From NCBI GenBank assembly GCA_039105265.1, contig JAPFFF010000003.1, positions 1,116,001-1,180,000 of the forward strand: a stretch of DNA of 64,000 nucleotides. Direction: 5' to 3'. The position numbers and the translations under genes are program-made. Under the pieces are notes generated by a model. It did no database searches and had not been told where the DNA came from. It saw only the letters and a program-made list of their open reading frames with translations. Source of the DNA: Tritrichomonas musculus. Lineage: Eukaryota; Parabasalia; Tritrichomonadida; Tritrichomonadidae. Positions 18,680 through 27,411 of this stretch are shown piece after piece (the stretch's first letter is position 1; every line of letters begins with the position of its first letter).

Positions 18680-20581
18680 CAATGGAATACATAAATTAAC
18701 ATAATGTCTTTCTGTTTGAGTAGATTGATACCTTTTATTTCTCAAAAATTTTGTAAAATTTTTTAAAAATTTATGATTATATTAGAGTATTCAATTTTTT
18801 GCATTCAAAATAATAAAATAATAATTCTCATTAACTAATATTATTTTGATTACTTATCATCAATTTAATTCTATTTTAACCAGAGAAATAATATACATAT
18901 CGTTAAATTTACTAGGATATTGTTTATTTTTAAATTGAATAGATTAATTCTTGTTTCAATGATCTCTCAATTATTTTGAATTAAAAACCAAATATCGAAA
19001 ATATACGCATTTTATATTTGTTTATATATTATATTACTTATATAATTAAGTTTAATTTAGATTGGAAATATAGTTTTTATTATTTCCGGCAAGATATTTT
19101 AGTTTTTTTAATTGAATGCATTAATTCCTATTTCAATGATCTCTCAATTATTTTGAATTAAAAACCAAATATCGAAATTATACGCATTTTATATTTGTTT
19201 ATATATTATATTACTTATATAATTAAGTTTTATTTAGATTGGAAATATAGTTTTTATTATTTCCGGCAAGATATTTTAGTTTTTTTAATTGAATGCATTT
19301 ATTATTATTTCAATGATCTCTCAATTATTTTCAATGATTAAGGAAAAGTCATCTTTTTCATCTTTTGGTGCATATATTCATTTACTAAAATATAATATTT
19401 TATCATTTAATTTAGTGAAATGCTTTATTTAATGATTTTTTGGTGGAGATATTTTAATTTTTTATTTTGAATGTTTATTTTGCAATTCTATGATCATTCA
19501 ATTTGTTTCTGAGCTAATTTTTATACAGTAACTGTTTTGAGTCTGGAGTGTATTCAAAAAGGCTGGAGTGAAGTTAAAAATTCATTCAAAAAGTGGTTTT
19601 AAAAAATCTCGGTAACTGAAAAAGTGATGATAAAAAAACGATCTTTATGAAAAAGTTTAAATTGAAAGAAAAACTCTTGTTTTTACTCCAAGGTATTTTC
19701 AGAGCAATACGATTAAAATGTATTCAATTTTACTAATAATTTTTATACAATTTGAAAATTCAATGAATATTTGTTTTGGTCTACCATTTTTTATTACTTG
19801 ACGAACTTGTATAGAAGCAGCAACACACGATTACAAAATAGCAATACAACAGGATAAGCTAACAATTACAAAACAACTTCTTGGAACAGCACAAATTTAA
19901 CAGAATTGATGAATATCTTACTTTCCAGTCTTTAGTTTTCAGACTCAGCGGAAATGCTTGATTCACTCTTAATTAAAAACCTCGATAAGATAAAGGAGTG
20001 TGATGATTATTTTGTTATTGGACAAGCAATTTAGCCGTAAAAATTGATGCATATCTTACATTCCAGTCTTTAGCTATTTTTATTGCAAGATAGTAATGGA
20101 AATTATTTTCTAAAAGAAGGTTAATAAAAAAATAAACACTAAATTTAGCTAAAAAAATTTTTTATAAAATTTTACATTGTGAAATCTGTTAAAAATAGTA
20201 GCTTTTCGTTTTAAAAAAAGAGCCTATCTCTAATATTACTAGAATTGGCATAAATAAGCTCATTTGCCATAAATTATACTATGTTGAGGACAAAACCTGA
20301 TTTCTTTTTCATTTTATATGAAACTTTTTGATAAGTTAATCTTCTTTTATTCTTTTCTCTATAAAACATATTAATTTTGATAATAAAATTCATTCATATT
20401 ACTAAAAATACTGTTTAATAATAAAAATTTTGATCATTCAATTTAATTTCATTTCACTCCAGGGAAATTGAGAGAGTCTAGACTCAAAGCAGTTACAGTA
20501 TTTTTACATTTTTGAAAAAAATTACACAAAAAATTGAGAGAATCCTCACAAAATCGTGAAGGGCATAAAGACTTTGAGCCA
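18680..20581 (-). repeat. Right arm of foldback element (with insertion)
   Basis: Inverted copy of 15,536-16,588. The sequence matches very closely up to about 19,515. It is then interrupted by a 973-bp TA-flanked insertion and resumes towards GAAGGGCATAAAGACTTTGA at the outer end. It lacks the 149-bp insertion present in the left arm, so that insertion is younger than the palindrome. Confidence 0.85.
19526..20498. mobile_element. 973-bp Tc1/mariner-like non-autonomous element
   Basis: Interrupts the right foldback arm. The ends are inverted repeats, CAGTAACTGTTTTGAGTCT at the left and, complemented from the right, CTGTAACTGCTTTGAGTCT. It is flanked by TA dinucleotides at 19,524-19,525 and 20,499-20,500. 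No transposase-like frame is present. TA duplication and CAGT-type ends fit the Tc1/mariner superfamily. Confidence 0.75.
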
Positions 20582-20704
20582 AGATATTTATATTCATGTG
20601 ATTATTTATTTATTTCACCACTGATTTATCCATAACCACTTTTTTTATTCTACGTTCAGTTTAAAATTTAAAATAAATTAGAGATAAATTTTTACGTTAA
20701 AGAA

Positions 20705-21433
20705 ATGACGAAATCACAAAAAATTACTCCATCAATCAGAAAAACAATTATTGCTTTAAATCAATATTTAAATGAATTAAATCAAGAAAGAGTTAAATAT
20801 GAAGAAGAATATTCTTATTTGCAAAAAGCAATTGCAATTATTATTAAGAAAAAAGAAAAGCAAAAGCCAATAATAGATAAAATGATGGGACCAATTCAAG
20901 CTCTCCAAGATAAAGCTGATCAAAATACAAACGAAATTAATGAGTTTAAAATGAAAAATTGTTCGTTAAGACAGCAAATAACAGAAATAGAAGAGAAACT
21001 ATCGGTAGGATTTCAAGATGCTAAACAAATTCAAAAAGAAACAAATTTTATTGAATCTAATTTATCAGATTATCAACAAATTTTTTCTGAATTATTTCAA
21101 CCATGTCCATTGCCATATCCATATACAATAGATTCATACATTAATTGGGCTATAGCAAACCGCGATAAAATTATTTTGGCAAAAGATCAGCATGACATTT
21201 GTGAAAAAATTCATAATTGTTCAGGGAATTTTAATAATTTGCCATTCACCGAAAAAGAATATGTGATATCATTATTAAAACAATGCCAAGATTTCACAAT
21301 TGATATTGTAAAAGAAATTCGAAAAGCTGATTTATATCTTTCTGATAATCCTGCGAAGCATGATCATACAATCAAACAAGCGTTAAAGAAATATGCTGTT
21401 ATCGCATTATCAATGCAAAAGATAACATTTTAG
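20705..21433 (+). CDS. Coiled-coil protein, unknown function
   Basis: 242 residues, starting MTKSQKITPSIRKTII. Residues about 20-125 are a long Glu/Lys/Gln-rich coiled coil (ELNQERVKYEEEYSYLQKAI; QNTNEINEFKMK). A compact helical C-terminal part follows with PCPLPYPYTID and several Cys. No known domain is visible. It starts 124 bases beyond the foldback element, so that element is close enough to influence its promoter. TCAGTTT about 45 bases upstream is a possible initiator. It converges with the WD40 gene, 173 bases apart. Cytoskeletal or tethering role possible but unproven. Confidence 0.75.
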   Translation: MTKSQKITPSIRKTIIALNQYLNELNQERVKYEEEYSYLQKAIAIIIKKKEKQKPIIDKMMGPIQALQDKADQNTNEINEFKMKNCSLRQQITEIEEKLSVGFQDAKQIQKETNFIESNLSDYQQIFSELFQPCPLPYPYTIDSYINWAIANRDKIILAKDQHDICEKIHNCSGNFNNLPFTEKEYVISLLKQCQDFTIDIVKEIRKADLYLSDNPAKHDHTIKQALKKYAVIALSMQKITF

Positions 21434-21606
21434 TTTCTTTTTATCACTTTTTGTTTTTATTTATAGAGTATGATTTGCTGTTGTTAAATAAATTGATACT
21501 TTTTATTTAACAAAAAATAGTAATAAATTTGAGAAAAATACGAATTTATTAAAACAAACAAACAAAAATATAAATCAATATTGTTGATAAAAAAAAAAAA
21601 AAAGAG

Positions 21607-22803
21607 TCATGCTAATGATTGATCAAAGGATCGAGCCCACATAACTAAATATCCTGCGCTATCACAAGTAACGAATGATCCAACAAATTTTTTAAGAGGA
21701 ACGCAATCATGCACAATTCCTCCAACATGTGAAAGTGTTTTTACTGTATCAGATGATGAGAAAACAATAGCTTTCCCAATGTTTGAGCCACTAATGATAA
21801 AATCATCCCTATTGGCCAATGGAACACAGCAAGATCCTATTATAGACCCGTTTATCGAAGCTCTTGAAAACTCTTTCTCAACAAATAATGGTAGCTCATT
21901 TCCAATCAGCCGAACAATTCCATCAAAAGAAGTTACAGTAACACTGTCATGTCCAGATATTTTTGAAATTGGTAATTTTGCAACTGATATTTGTAGCTTT
22001 TGATAAACTTTATTGATTCGAGGGTCATAAAGAAGAATTGAACCGTCACTTGTTCCTAACAAGAGGCCAAGGCTAGTTGATGCTACTGATGTAATTGCAG
22101 AATCGTCATTTAATGTAATTTCGTTTGGCTTTCCTTCACGCATATCAACCGAAAAAATTGATTTAGAACATGTAACTGCGAGAATTGAATTATCAAGAAT
22201 TGCATGAGATACGGCTGGAATTGAAATTTGAAATATTTGAGAAGTTGACTTTTGAATATCCCAAATTCTTATTGTTGAATCAAGTGATGCAGAAGAAATT
22301 GTATCTGAATTTAACCAATGAACAGAAGTGATTGGATCCTGATGTCCTGTCAATGGTTCTGAAGCTTTACTGAGTGGATTTGGTGCTGATAGTTTAAGGT
22401 CAGAATTTGATGTAACAGAAGTTTCTGATGAAAATCTAAAAAGTGTATTATTTGTAGCTTTTATAGGAATATTTTGTGATGCTGACCATAAAGAAATTGA
22501 GCCGTTTGTTTCGCCAGCAGCAATAAAAGGTCCATCGCATAAGCATAAAGCAGGAGAAGAAAGCTGTAATTGGCCAGCTGATGCAAAACTTGAAGTAACT
22601 CGTTCATTTCGCTTAGAAGATGATGTTTCCATAAGATCATTACATACAGTTATTGTTGGCATAACGTTTACCTGATTTTTTTGAAGATTCCCTGATAATT
22701 CTTTAATACGTTCCTGAGCAAGATGGATTAAGTGTGATAATCGGGCATTCTCTTCTTTTAAATTATCATTTTCTTTGTGAAGAAGTCTATTATATTTTAT
22801 CAT
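21607..22803 (-). CDS. WD40-repeat protein with N-terminal coiled coil
   Basis: 398 residues. Residues 1-45 form a coiled coil (NDNLKEENARLSHLIHLAQE), followed by a Ser-rich linker, then a beta-propeller from about residue 85. Typical WD repeat endings are TGHQDPITSVHWLNSDTISS with SLDSTIRIWDIQ, followed by weaker repeats ending LLYDPR and LVMWARS. Propellers of this kind serve as protein-binding platforms. The coiled coil plus propeller layout recalls ATG16-type or kinesin/dynein-linked proteins, but the match is too weak to name. The start is the first ATG, preceded by a short A-rich leader. Confidence 0.8.
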   Translation of the reverse strand: MIKYNRLLHKENDNLKEENARLSHLIHLAQERIKELSGNLQKNQVNVMPTITVCNDLMETSSSKRNERVTSSFASAGQLQLSSPALCLCDGPFIAAGETNGSISLWSASQNIPIKATNNTLFRFSSETSVTSNSDLKLSAPNPLSKASEPLTGHQDPITSVHWLNSDTISSASLDSTIRIWDIQKSTSQIFQISIPAVSHAILDNSILAVTCSKSIFSVDMREGKPNEITLNDDSAITSVASTSLGLLLGTSDGSILLYDPRINKVYQKLQISVAKLPISKISGHDSVTVTSFDGIVRLIGNELPLFVEKEFSRASINGSIIGSCCVPLANRDDFIISGSNIGKAIVFSSSDTVKTLSHVGGIVHDCVPLKKFVGSFVTCDSAGYLVMWARSFDQSLA

Positions 22804-23378
22804 TTAAAAAAAATATGCATTTATATCGTTCATATATACTAAAAAATTCAAACAATGCAACTTTTTGAGTAAAATCTATTAATTTGGTAACGATAAACTA
22901 TTTTATTTATAACAGAGTTACATTATTCTAATTTAAATCAGAATCATCGCATTTAAAGAATTAATATGATTGCGTATTATGTTGATACGCTCGGACCAGA
23001 TTAATAAGCATTTTCTTATTTTAAAACCAACTGATAGATTTGATCAAATCTATATATATAAGATACTAGGTGTCAATAGATATATTAACTGATACCTGTA
23101 TATTGACATTTTTAAGTTTAATGTTATATGTTTTGAGGAAGGATATAAAAATATTTGATTGTTTTCTTCTTTTGGTAAAGTTAATATCGTTGAACTCTTT
23201 TCATTAATAGAATTTTTGAGAGGAACTCTTTTTTTACAAAATTTAATTAGCAAATATATTATCTCTCTTTGAATAAATAATCGATCTTAATTAAAAGATT
23301 ATTTTATAAAATAAAAAAGATTTATTTCCATTTTTAAAAAATTGTATTCAATTTTTTATTGAATTGAATTTTTGAATT
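22804..23378. other. AT-rich intergenic region, no gene seen
   Basis: Divergent promoter space between the WD40 gene and the LRR-phosphatase gene. A 67-codon frame on the minus strand at 23,050-23,253 has no domain and ends in a hydrophobic run, so I do not support it. CTATATATATAAGATACTAGG near 23,048 is a local palindromic AT tract. Confidence 0.6.
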
Positions 23379-23380
23379 TA

Positions 23381-23665
23381 CAGTATAGTAAAAAAATATG
23401 AAAACGTAAAAATATTATTCAAAAAGTTGGAAAACAAGCTTTTTCATAATAAACACTCAATTTTTTTGAGTAAATATTGTTTTATCGTCATTTGAAAAAG
23501 TAGCTTTTCCAGCTTTTTGAATTTTACGAAAAAGTTCGAAAATCCATTTTTTCAAATGACGATAAAAAGAATTAGCCAAGCAAATTTGGCCTTATTTCTT
23601 TGAAAAAGTGTATTTTCCAACTTTTTTAGTATTTTTTGACGATTTCATATTTTTTTACTATACTG
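23381..23665. mobile_element. 285-bp Tc1/mariner-type MITE next to a start codon
   Basis: Terminal inverted repeats CAGTATAGTAAAAAAATATG and its complement, flanked by TA at 23,379-23,380 and 23,666-23,667. Inside are smaller inverted pairs with AAAAAGTTGGAAAA and CCAACTTTTT. It is too short to code. Its right end lies only 18 bases before the ATG of the LRR-PP2C gene, so it replaces almost all of that gene's upstream region. Confidence 0.85.
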
Positions 23666-23674
23666 TATATAAAA

Positions 23675-23680
23675 TCATTT
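23675..23680 (+). promoter_or_regulatory. Possible initiator (TCATTT)
   Basis: TCATTT nine bases before the downstream ATG. Trichomonad core promoters are known to use an initiator of TCA(C/T)(A/T) type within about 20 bases of the ATG. Similar TCA motifs precede other genes here: TCAATTT at 34,414 and 38,375, TCAAATT (minus) at 38,323, and TCATAAA (minus) at 37,109. Confidence 0.4.
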
Positions 23681-23683
23681 TAA

Positions 23684-26356
23684 ATGGGAAACGAAGAATC
23701 ATTTCCAAATGTCGATGCAAATACAGATGTTATAACAATTAAAAATGAAAATTTAAAGCGAATTCCTTTCACCGTTCCTCCTGATAATGAAATTCATGCA
23801 ATCGACTTAACTGGTAATCAAATTGAATCCATTCCAGATACTTTAAAGCATCTGATATCAATTTGCCTATCGAAAAATGGTTATGTTAAAATTCCTAAAA
23901 ATATATTGGATTTCATGGTTACTTTAAGCAATTTACAGTTTTTTGATTTTTCTGGAAATTTAATCAAAGAAATACCTCCACAAGTCTTGCAGATGTCCAA
24001 ATTGAAAAAAATATCATTTTTAAATAATAAGTTAACTGAAGTTAAAAATATTCCAAACAGTGTAGAAGGAATTGAATTAGGTCAAAATTTGATTTCATCA
24101 TTACCAACAATATCTGAAAAATTAGAAATATTATCTATTAATTATAATCGTATTGAAATTATAGATCGTGATTATTCAAATTTAAAAAAATTATATATTA
24201 ATATGAATCAAATTAGGGAAATTAAACCTAATCTTACCTTTCCAAACTTGTTAACATTGGAAATTTCAAAGAATGAATTGAAATATTTGCCCGATTTGTC
24301 TGTTTTAGCGCCACAATTACAAAAAATTGATGCTAGTGTCAATTATATTGAAAAGTTTCCGAAGCTCCCATCAACAATTGTTGAAATTAATCTAACCAAA
24401 AATAATATTTCAGAAATTCCCGAGAGTATCAAAAATTTAACCAATTTATTAAAATTATCTATTGAAAAAAATATAATAAAAAATGTTCCTGTTCTTCCTC
24501 CTCAAATTCAACATCTTCTTCTTTCATTGAATCAAATTACATCATTTTCAGAGCAAAGTCTTCCAAATCTAACTCAAATTACATTAAGCAAAAATAGGTT
24601 TAGTTCGGTACCAGCAATTAGAGACACCAACTTGAAAGAGTATTTACTTTTTAGAAACTGGATGAGTGATATTAAAGTTGAATTTATTTCAAAGAAGATT
24701 ACAAAGATCAACTTATCTGAAAATCGAATTGAAGCAATACCAGATGAATTCTTTTCATCTCTTCCAAATTTGACTCATTTATACTTAGCAAAAAATCAAA
24801 TTACTAGATTTCCTTCTACGATTGCTGATTCAAAAATTGTCCTTCTCAGCTTTTCTCAAAATCATATAGAAGAATTTCCTGAAAAACTTCCAAATTCTCT
24901 ACACATTTTGCATTGTGCTTATTGCGATCTTAAGAGTTTGCCAAATTCGATTGCTGAGCTTCCTGGCCTTAAAACAATTGATGCATCAGGAAATCAACTT
25001 AAATCATTTATAATTGCTGATAAAGATTCAATTACTACAAATGTTTCTGAAGATACTCATGAATCTGAATCTGAATCGGAATTATCATCATCTTTATTCC
25101 CTGTCTTAGAAAAGTTGTTTCTTTCTTCAAATTCTATGAAAGAATTTCCATCAAACTTGCCTCTTTCACTTCGAGTTCTTGATTTATCAATGAATAAGAT
25201 TAAAGTTCTTCCTGATGATATTTCGAAAAGAATTCCAAATCTCATTGATTTTTCATTATCATATAATCGTTTAGAAAAATTACCAGATGAATTCAGATTT
25301 TCATTTGTAACTTCTTTGAAAATTGATCATAATCCTTCATTAACAGCTGTCTTGGATATACCTCTTTTCAGGAAATTAAAAAATCTTGATATTTGTTGTA
25401 CTCGTGACGTTTCAATGAAGAATCTTAATCTCCAAGATACTGAGAAAACTATTACTGAAATTATTACTTCTGATATCAAATATAAGAATGAAAATTCTTC
25501 AATATTCAAGTTCTTTTATCCTGAAAATATTGGAAAATTTGTTGGTTATTCGGAAATGTGTGGTCAAAGGCCATCAATGGAAGATGCAATTGTCATCCAG
25601 CCCAATATTGTTGATGATATTGATTTATATGCGGTTTTAGATGGTCATAATGGTGGAACTGCATCTAATTTCTGCTCATCACAAATTATTAAGTATTTTA
25701 CCGAACCAATTCAAGTAGAACCAGAAAAAACGACATTTTTTTCCAATTTCCGAAAAGCAAAAGAAAATCAAAAATCTTCACCAATTGAAAAAATTCCAAC
25801 TGAGAAATTTAGTGAAGAGTTTTGTAGTTATATATGCAAATCATTACAGGATTCATTAAATGAAATAAAATCAAAAGATGGTACTACACTTGCCATGGTA
25901 CTACTCAAGAAAAATGAAGTAATCATATCTCATTTAGGTGATTCTCGAGTTTTGTTAATTAAGCAATCAGGTGAAGTTAAGTACGTTACTTTAGATCACA
26001 AGCCACAAAATCAAGATGAAATTAAAAGAATCTTAGAATGTGGTGGCAAAATTATAAATGGTCGTTTAGATGGAATTATTGCCATGTCAAGAAGTCTTGG
26101 TGATCTTGATGTTGTTGGATTAGGAAGGCAACCGGCAATTACTAAAATCACTCTTGAAGAAGATGATCGATGGCTTGTTTTAGCATGCGATGGTCTTTTT
26201 GATGTTATGACTAATCTCGAGGTTGGAGCAATTGCGTCAACCGCTACTTCGCCTGTTGAATTAAGTTACTTTTATAGGAATGTTGCTCATTCTAGACATT
26301 CTCTTGATAATATATCTGTCATTTCTGTTGATATTAGCAAAAGAATTCATGAATAG
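23684..26356 (+). CDS. Leucine-rich-repeat protein phosphatase (LRR-PP2C)
   Basis: 890 residues. It starts MGNEES, a good N-myristoylation signal, so membrane anchoring is likely. Residues about 30-600 hold roughly 22 leucine-rich repeats of the L-x-x-L-x-L-x-x-N-x-I/L type with a Ser/Glu-rich spacer near residue 460. Residues about 613-885 are a PP2C Ser/Thr phosphatase: RPSMEDA, then VLDGHNGG with the metal-binding Asp, DGTTLAMVLL, GDSRVLL, DHKPQNQDE, SRSLGD, LACDGLFDV and the late metal residue in LDNIS. The metal-ligand set looks complete, so an active enzyme is expected. The layout resembles PHLPP and the LRR-PP2C part of fungal adenylate cyclases. The LRRs would choose the substrate. 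Confidence 0.9.
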   Translation: MGNEESFPNVDANTDVITIKNENLKRIPFTVPPDNEIHAIDLTGNQIESIPDTLKHLISICLSKNGYVKIPKNILDFMVTLSNLQFFDFSGNLIKEIPPQVLQMSKLKKISFLNNKLTEVKNIPNSVEGIELGQNLISSLPTISEKLEILSINYNRIEIIDRDYSNLKKLYINMNQIREIKPNLTFPNLLTLEISKNELKYLPDLSVLAPQLQKIDASVNYIEKFPKLPSTIVEINLTKNNISEIPESIKNLTNLLKLSIEKNIIKNVPVLPPQIQHLLLSLNQITSFSEQSLPNLTQITLSKNRFSSVPAIRDTNLKEYLLFRNWMSDIKVEFISKKITKINLSENRIEAIPDEFFSSLPNLTHLYLAKNQITRFPSTIADSKIVLLSFSQNHIEEFPEKLPNSLHILHCAYCDLKSLPNSIAELPGLKTIDASGNQLKSFIIADKDSITTNVSEDTHESESESELSSSLFPVLEKLFLSSNSMKEFPSNLPLSLRVLDLSMNKIKVLPDDISKRIPNLIDFSLSYNRLEKLPDEFRFSFVTSLKIDHNPSLTAVLDIPLFRKLKNLDICCTRDVSMKNLNLQDTEKTITEIITSDIKYKNENSSIFKFFYPENIGKFVGYSEMCGQRPSMEDAIVIQPNIVDDIDLYAVLDGHNGGTASNFCSSQIIKYFTEPIQVEPEKTTFFSNFRKAKENQKSSPIEKIPTEKFSEEFCSYICKSLQDSLNEIKSKDGTTLAMVLLKKNEVIISHLGDSRVLLIKQSGEVKYVTLDHKPQNQDEIKRILECGGKIINGRLDGIIAMSRSLGDLDVVGLGRQPAITKITLEEDDRWLVLACDGLFDVMTNLEVGAIASTATSPVELSYFYRNVAHSRHSLDNISVISVDISKRIHE

Positions 26357-27411
26357 AAAAAGAAAAAAAATATATATATATAAATAAAATATCAATTTTT
26401 AATCTTTGATAAGTTCAATTAGTGAAAATGATTTTGATTAGATTTTAAATTTTCATTCCTTTTTAAATTTCTAATATATATTACGCTCAATGAATGTTTG
26501 AGAATTGAAGACAAAAACTTTTTCTTCAATAACATATATCATATCTTCAAACGAATAGCCATGTGATATTGCAATATTTAAAAGAATTTAATCCATAAGT
26601 TGAATCATTTAAAACATTAAGGTTCTCTATCAAAAAAAAAAAAAAAATGTAAATCATTCAATATTGAATTAACTCATAGAATAAATAATTCAATAGAGCA
26701 TTTTTCGGAAAAAGTTTTGGTGAAAAATAAAAAAATTTGGCCTCAATGATTAAATCTTATTTTTTTCAAAATTTTATTGATTTTTAATTCTATGATTTCT
26801 ATCTGTAAAAAAACAAAATCGATAAGATTTCATAAAAATATTTTTATTCAATTATTTGAAATATATATCTATATGAATTTTATATTTTAATTCATTTTTA
26901 AAAACAATATTTATGTATGTTTTATTTGTGAAATCTCATTGAATTTATTCTTTTGAATTTGAAATCAATGAAAATAAACTATTTAATTGTTTCACAAAAA
27001 TAATTTAATTATATATGGTTTTATTTTTAAAAAATTCTATTTATTAATGGGAAAATGAAATCTAAATTATAAATTATAAATTATATCTTTGTTAATTATT
27101 TATTTGCTAAATATTTTTTGTAATATTGATATGATTTATGTTTTTTTTTTTTTAAAATGATGATCGAAAAAAATTGAAAAAAAATTAACTTATAAGTTAT
27201 TATTACAAATCCAAATTTTTTAACCTAATGAATTAAATATGAAATTATAATTCTATGTATTTATTTCTCCTGATTTAATAATTTAAATTTTGAATCTTGA
27301 CACTTTTTCGTCAGTCTTAATAAAATGAGAAATCCTTTGACCAAACATTCTCAAATTATTAAACTTTTTCTATATTTTTAATACATCTAAATTAATCTTT
27401 ATTTCTAAAAA
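26357..27411. other. Intergenic region, no gene seen
   Basis: About 1 kb, extremely AT-rich, with short A and T runs. There is no open frame worth naming and no clear repeat. It presumably holds the 3' end of the phosphatase transcript and the hydrogenase promoter. TCAAATT near 27,353 is about 60 bases before the hydrogenase ATG. Confidence 0.6.

Larger units (their letters stand above)
15536..20581. mobile_element. 5-kb foldback-type element with minisatellite core
   Basis: Two roughly 1-kb arms in inverted orientation (15,536-16,588 and 18,680-20,581, the right arm enlarged by an insertion) bracket a non-coding centre with a 21-bp minisatellite. The arms begin TGGCTCAAAGTCTTTATGCC and end with its complement. 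The flanks carry a perfect 6-bp direct repeat, AGATAT, at 15,530-15,535 and 20,582-20,587, which I read as the target-site duplication. No transposase frame is seen, so the element is non-autonomous. Each arm has been hit once by a smaller element (16,327-16,475; 19,526-20,498). Arms also hold an internal direct duplication of about 174 bp. Confidence 0.8.
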
